From Setophaga petechia (lineage: Eukaryota; Chordata; Aves; Passeriformes; Parulidae), in the NCBI GenBank assembly GCA_024362935.1, contig JANCRA010000003.1, positions 39,369,291-39,433,290 of the forward strand: 64,000 nt of DNA. The letters run 5' to 3'. A program made the position numbers and the translations under genes. The notes beneath the pieces are model-generated. The model had not been told where the DNA came from. It saw only the letters and a list, made by a program, of their open reading frames with translations, and ran no database searches. Numbering within the stretch: position 1 is the stretch's first letter; the number at the start of each line of letters is the position of its first letter. Of the stretch, positions 59,941 through 64,000 are shown one piece after another.

Positions 59941-62900
59941 CCTAGGGTAAGGGCTTTTTAATCCAGAAAGCCCTGAGCTCCAGGCACACTGCAACTGCAA
60001 AAGGTATCCCAAGGGGAGCGCAAAAGTGCCACAAAATCGCTGCCTCCACAGCTTTTTCTTTGGTGCCATCCCTAACCCTAGGCTGATTTACCTGGCTAGG
60101 GCTAGGGTTAGGGTTACGCCTAGGGTTAGGGTTTTTTAAATGAGAAAGGCTTTAGCTCCAGACACAATTCCGCAGGCAAAGGAATCCCAAGGGGATCGAA
60201 AAAGTGCCACAACATGGCTGCCTCCGCACATTTTTCCTTGGGACCGTCCCTAACCCTAGGCTGATTGACCAGTTTAGGGCTTAGGCTTACGCCTAGGGTG
60301 AGGGCTTTTTAATCCAGAAAGCCCTGAGCTCCAGGCACACTGCAACTGCAAAAGGTATCCCAAGGGGAGCGCAAAAGTGCCACAACATCGCTGCCTCCAC
60401 AGCTTTTTCTTTGGTGCCATCCCTAACCCTAGGCTGATTTACCTGGCTAGGGCTAGGGTTAGGGTTACGCCTAGGGTTAGGGTTTTTTAAATGAGAAAGG
60501 CTTGAGCTCCAGACACAATTCCGCAGGCAAAGGCATCCCAAGGGGATCGAAAAAGTGCCACAACATGGCTGCCTCCGCACATTTTTCCTTGGGACCGTCC
60601 CTAACCCTAGGCTGATTCACCAGTTTAGGGTTTAGGCTTACGCCTAGGGTAAGGGCTTTTTAATCCAGAAAGCCCTGAGCTCCAGGCACACTGCAACTGC
60701 AAAAGGTATCCCAAGGGGAGCGCAAAAGTGCCACAACATCGCTGCCTCCACAGCTTTTTCTTTGGTGCCATCCCTAACCCTAGGCTGATTTACCTGGCTA
60801 GGGCTAGGGTTAGGGTTACGCCTAGGGTTAGGGTTTTTTAAATGAGAAAGGCTTGAGCTCCAGACACAATTCCGCAGGCAAAGGCATCCCAAGGGGATCG
60901 AAAAAGTGCCACAACATGGCTGCCTCCGCACATTTTTCCTTGGGACCGTCCCTAACCCTAGGCTGATTGACCAGTTTAGGGCTTAGGCTTACGCCTAGGG
61001 TAAAGGCTTTTTAATCCAGAAAGCCCTGAGCTCCAGGCACACTGCAACTGCAAAAGGTATCCCAAGGGGAGCGCAAAAGTGCCACAACATCGCTGCCTCC
61101 ACAGCTTTTTCTTTGGTGCCATCCCTAACCCTAGGCTGATTTACCTGGCTAGGGCTAGGGTTAGGGTTACGCCTAGGGTTAGGGTTTTTTAAATGAGAAA
61201 GGCTTGAGCTCCAGACACAATTCCGCAGGCAAAGGCATCCCAAGGGGATCGAAAAAGTGCCACAACATGGCTGCCTCCGCACATTTTTCCTTGGGACCGT
61301 CCCTAACCCTAGGCTGATTGACCAGTTTAGGGCTTAGGCTTACGCCTAGGGTAAGGGTTTTTTAATCCAGAAAGCCCTGAGCTCCAGGCACACTGCAACT
61401 GCAAAAGGTATCCCAAGGGGAGCGCAAAAGTGCCACAACATCGCTGCCTCCACAGCTTTTTCTTTGGTGCCATCCCTAACCCTAGGCTGATTTACCTGGC
61501 TAGGGCTAGGGTTAGGGTTACGCCTAGGGTTAGGGTTTTTTAAATGAGAAAGGCTTGAGCTCCAGACACAATTCAGCTGGCAAAGGCATCCCAAGGGGAT
61601 CGAAAAAATGCCACAACATGGCTGCCTCCGCACATTTTTCCTTGGGACCGTCCCTAAGCCTAGGCTGATTGACCAGTTTAGGGCTTAGGCTTACGCCTAG
61701 GGTAAGGGCTTTTTAATCCAGAAAGCCCTGAGCTCCAGGCACACTGCAACTGCAAAAGGTATCCCAAGGGGAGCGCAAAAGTGCCACAACATCGCTGCCT
61801 CCACAGCTTTTTCTTTGGTGCCATCCCTAAGCCTAGGCTGATTTACCTGGCTAGGGCTAGGGTTAGGGTTAGGCCTAGGGTTAGGGTTTTTTAAATGAGA
61901 AAGGCTTGAGCTCCAGACACAATTCAGCTGGCAAAGGCATCCCAAGGGGATCGAAAAAGTGCCACAACATGGCTGCCTCCGCACATTTTTCCTTGGGACC
62001 GTCCCTAACCCTAGGCTGATTGACCAGTTTAGGGCTTAGGCTTACGCCTAGGGTAAGGGCTTTTTAATCCAGAAAGCCCTGAGCTCCAGGCACACTGCAA
62101 CTGCAAAAGGTATCCCAAGGGGAGCGCAAAAGTGCCACAACATCGCTGCCTCCACAGCTTTTTCTTTGGTGCCATCCCTAAGCCTAGGCTGATTTACCTG
62201 GCTAGGGCTAGGGTTAGGGTTAGGCCTAGGGTTAGGGTTTTTTAAATGAGAAAGGCTTGAGCTCCAGACACAATTCCGCAGGCAAAGGCATCCCAAGGGG
62301 ATCGACAAAGTGCCACAACATGGCTGCCTCCGCACATTTTTCCTTGGGACCGTCCCTAACCCTAGGCTGATTGACCAGTTTAGGGCTTAGGCTTACGCCT
62401 AGGGTAAGGGCTTTTTAATCCAGAAAGCCCTGAGCTCCAGGCACACTGCAACTGCAAAAGGTATCCCAAGGGGAGCGCAAAAGTGCCACAACATCGCTGC
62501 CTCCACAGCTTTTTCTTTGGTGCCATCCCTAACCCTTGGCTGATTTACCTGGCTAGGGCTAGGGTTAGGGTTACGCCTAGGGTTAGGGTTTTTTTAAATG
62601 AGAAAGGCTTGAGCTCCAGACACAATTCAGCTGGCAAAGGCATCCCAAGGGGATCGAAAAAGTGCCACAACATGGCTGCCTCCGCACATTTTTCCTTGGG
62701 ACCGTCCCTAACCCTAGGCTGATTGACCAGTTTAGGGCTTAGGCTTACGCCTAGGGTGAGGGCTTTTTAATCCAGAAAGCCCTGAGCTCCAGGCACACTG
62801 CAACTGCAAAAGGTATCCCAAGGGGAGCGCAAAAGTGCCACAACATCGCTGCCTCCACAGCTTTTTCTTTGGTGCTATCCCTAACCGTAGGCTGATTTAC

Positions 62901-63889
62901 CTGGCTAGGGCTAGGGTTAGGGTTACGCCTAGGGTTAGGGTTTTTTAAATGAGAAAGGCTTGACCTCCAGACACAATTCCGCAGGCAAAGGAATCCCAAG
63001 GGGATCGAAAAAATGCCACAACATGGCTGCCTCCGCACATTTTTCCTTGGGACCGTCCCTAACCCTAGGCTGATTGACCAGTTTAGGGCTTAGGCTTACG
63101 CCTAGGGTAAGGGCTTTTTAATCCAGAAAGCCCTGAGCTCCAGGCACACTGCAACTGCAAAAGGTATCCCAAGGGGAGCGCAAAAGTGCCACAACATCGC
63201 TGCCTCCACAGCTTTTTCTTTGGTGCCATCCCTAAGCCTAGGCTGATTTACCTGGCTAGGGCTAGGGTTAGGGTTAGGCCTAGGGTTAGGGTTTTTTAAA
63301 TGAGAAAGGCTTGAGCTCCAGACACAATTCAGCTGGCAAAGGCATCCCAAGGGGATCGAAAAAGTGCCACAACATGGCTGCCTCCGCACATTTTTCCTTG
63401 GGACCGTCCCTAACCCTAGGCTGATTGACCAGTTTAGGGCTTAGGCTTACGCCTAGGGTAAGGGCTTTTTAATCCAGAAAGCCCTGAGCTCCAGGCACAC
63501 TGCAACTGCAAAAGGTATCCCAAGGGGAGCGCAAAAGTGCCACAACATCGCTGCCTCCACAGCTTTTTCTTTGGTGCCATCCCTAACCCTAGGCTGATTT
63601 ACCTGGCTAGGGCTAGGGTTAGGGTTACGCCTAGGGTTAGGGTTTTTTAAATGAGAAAGGCTTGAGCTCCAGACACAATTCAGCTGGCAAAGGCATCCCA
63701 AGGGGATCGACAAAGTGCCACAACATGGCTGCCTCCGCACATTTTTCCTTGGGACCGTCCCTAACCCTAGGCTGATTGACCAGTTTAGGGCTTAGGCTTA
63801 CGCCTAGGGTAAGGGCTTTTTAATCCAGAAAGCCCTGAGCTCCAGGCACACTGCAACTGCAAAAGGTATCCCAAGGGGAGCGCAAAAGT
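59941..63889 (+). repeat. Mosaic satellite units at the right side of the window
   Basis: About 11 units of right-domain type. The unit from 62,751 (GTGAGGG, GACCTCC, GGAATCCC, GAAAAAATGCC) corresponds to the one from 57,136, 16 units minus one base away. Units from 61,697 and 62,048 combine CCCTAAGCC with TTAGGCCTAGGG. One A half has a T7 tract (62,591). No non-satellite sequence is present. Confidence 0.8.
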
Positions 63890-64000
63890 GCCACAACATC
63901 GCTGCCTCCACAACATTTCTTTGGTGCCATCCCTAACCCTAGGCTGATTTACCTGTCTAGGGCTAGGGTTAGGGTTACGCCTAGCGTTAGGGTTTTTTAA
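63890..64000 (+). repeat. Partial A half-unit at the right edge
   Basis: It starts with GCCACAACATCG and runs to the T6 tract at the window end, so the array continues. It carries CCACAACATTTC (63,908) and TAGCGTTAGGG (63,983), the same rare pair as the unit at 58,995, about 14 units upstream. Confidence 0.9.

Larger units (their letters stand above)
1..64000 (+). repeat. Tandem satellite array, 351-bp dimeric unit with telomere-like motifs
   Basis: The same 351-bp unit recurs head to tail across the whole window with no interruption. The A-half start motif GCCACAACATCG (GTCACAACATCG in the first unit) lies at 8 and again at 63,890, exactly 182 x 351 bp apart. Intermediate anchors (for example 2111, 2462) keep the 351-bp step, with only one- to few-base indels. 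Units differ mostly by single-base substitutions at a limited set of positions. Each carries three TTAGGG and two CCCTAA hexamers in consensus. All units share one orientation. I see no transposon, unique spacer or gene. This is the pattern of satellite DNA in a eukaryotic chromosome. I do not recognise it as a named satellite family. Array length is unknown because both edges are open. Confidence 0.97.

Noticed and set aside
62483..62722. Plus-strand reading frames of about 79 codons (also 20,717, 21,069 and 23,178)
   Set aside because: They begin at GTG in AAGTGCCAC and are open only in units with a T7 instead of a T6 tract, a single-base frameshift. This is chance, not a gene.
1..64000. 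CRISPR array
   Set aside because: There are no unique spacers. The whole 351-bp unit repeats, and the period is far too long for a CRISPR repeat-spacer array.
1..64000. True telomere tract
   Set aside because: No run of more than about three telomere-type hexamers occurs. The motifs are embedded in a complex unit and appear in both orientations.
1..64000. Transposable element, rRNA, 5S or tRNA gene array
   Set aside because: No terminal repeats, target-site duplications, transposase or reverse-transcriptase frames were seen. No tRNA B-box (GGTTCRANNCC) or rRNA core sequence was recognised in the unit. GGGTTCGGG at a few units is a single substitution of GGGTTAGGG.
1..64000. Plant origin based on GTTTAGGG in the B half
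   Set aside because: TTTAGGG occurs only once per unit, as GTTTAGGGCTT. The repeated hexamers are TTAGGG and CTAGGG, which do not fit the plant telomere type.

Overview
The whole window is one uninterrupted tandem satellite array. I see no gene, RNA gene, transposon or unique sequence in it. The repeat unit is 351 bp and always lies in the same orientation. The first full unit starts at 8 and the last partial one at 63,890. That distance is 63,882 bp, exactly 182 x 351, so the window holds 182 complete units plus a 7-bp tail on the left and a 111-bp fragment on the right. The array continues past both edges.

Each unit is a dimer of two related half-units, A (178 bp) and B (173 bp), roughly three quarters identical by eye. 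Both halves share one plan: GCCACAACAT start, C-rich telomere-like motif (CCCTAACCCTAGGC), spacer, G-rich telomere-like motif (GCCTAGGGTTAGGG in A, GCCTAGGGTAAGGG in B), T6 tract, GAGCTCCAG box, ATCCCAAGGGG box. A consensus unit has three TTAGGG and two CCCTAA hexamers, so telomere-type sequence faces itself head to head twice per unit.

The organism cannot be named from this sequence. A long homogeneous satellite means a eukaryote. TTAGGG-type rather than TTTAGGG-type motifs favour a vertebrate or another TTAGGG lineage over a plant. Half-unit length near one nucleosome repeat fits a centromeric, pericentromeric or subtelomeric satellite; which of these is not decidable here.

Layout. 1-11,235: heterogeneous units with several B variants and one-base indels. 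11,236-11,592: one irregular 357-bp unit. 11,593-13,934: local two-unit duplications. 13,935-29,030: two adjacent copies of a 22/21-unit block (about 7.7 and 7.4 kb), differing by a two-unit loss and a one-unit loss. 29,060-35,378: two adjacent copies of a nine-unit block. 35,379-40,480: mosaic units. 40,480-47,685: two copies of a 3.3-kb segment 11 units apart. 48,010-49,745: alternating two-unit pattern. 49,745-58,540: mosaic. 58,540-59,940: a 701-bp two-unit duplication. 59,940-64,000: mosaic. Units become more uniform from left to right, with a shift in diagnostic bases.

Many reading frames of about 95 codons recur on the minus strand. I reject them as genes: they begin at GTG, end at the TAG inside the conserved CCTAGG motif, and recur in phase only because 351 is divisible by 3. 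The interest of the window lies in the satellite itself and in the nested duplication history it records.
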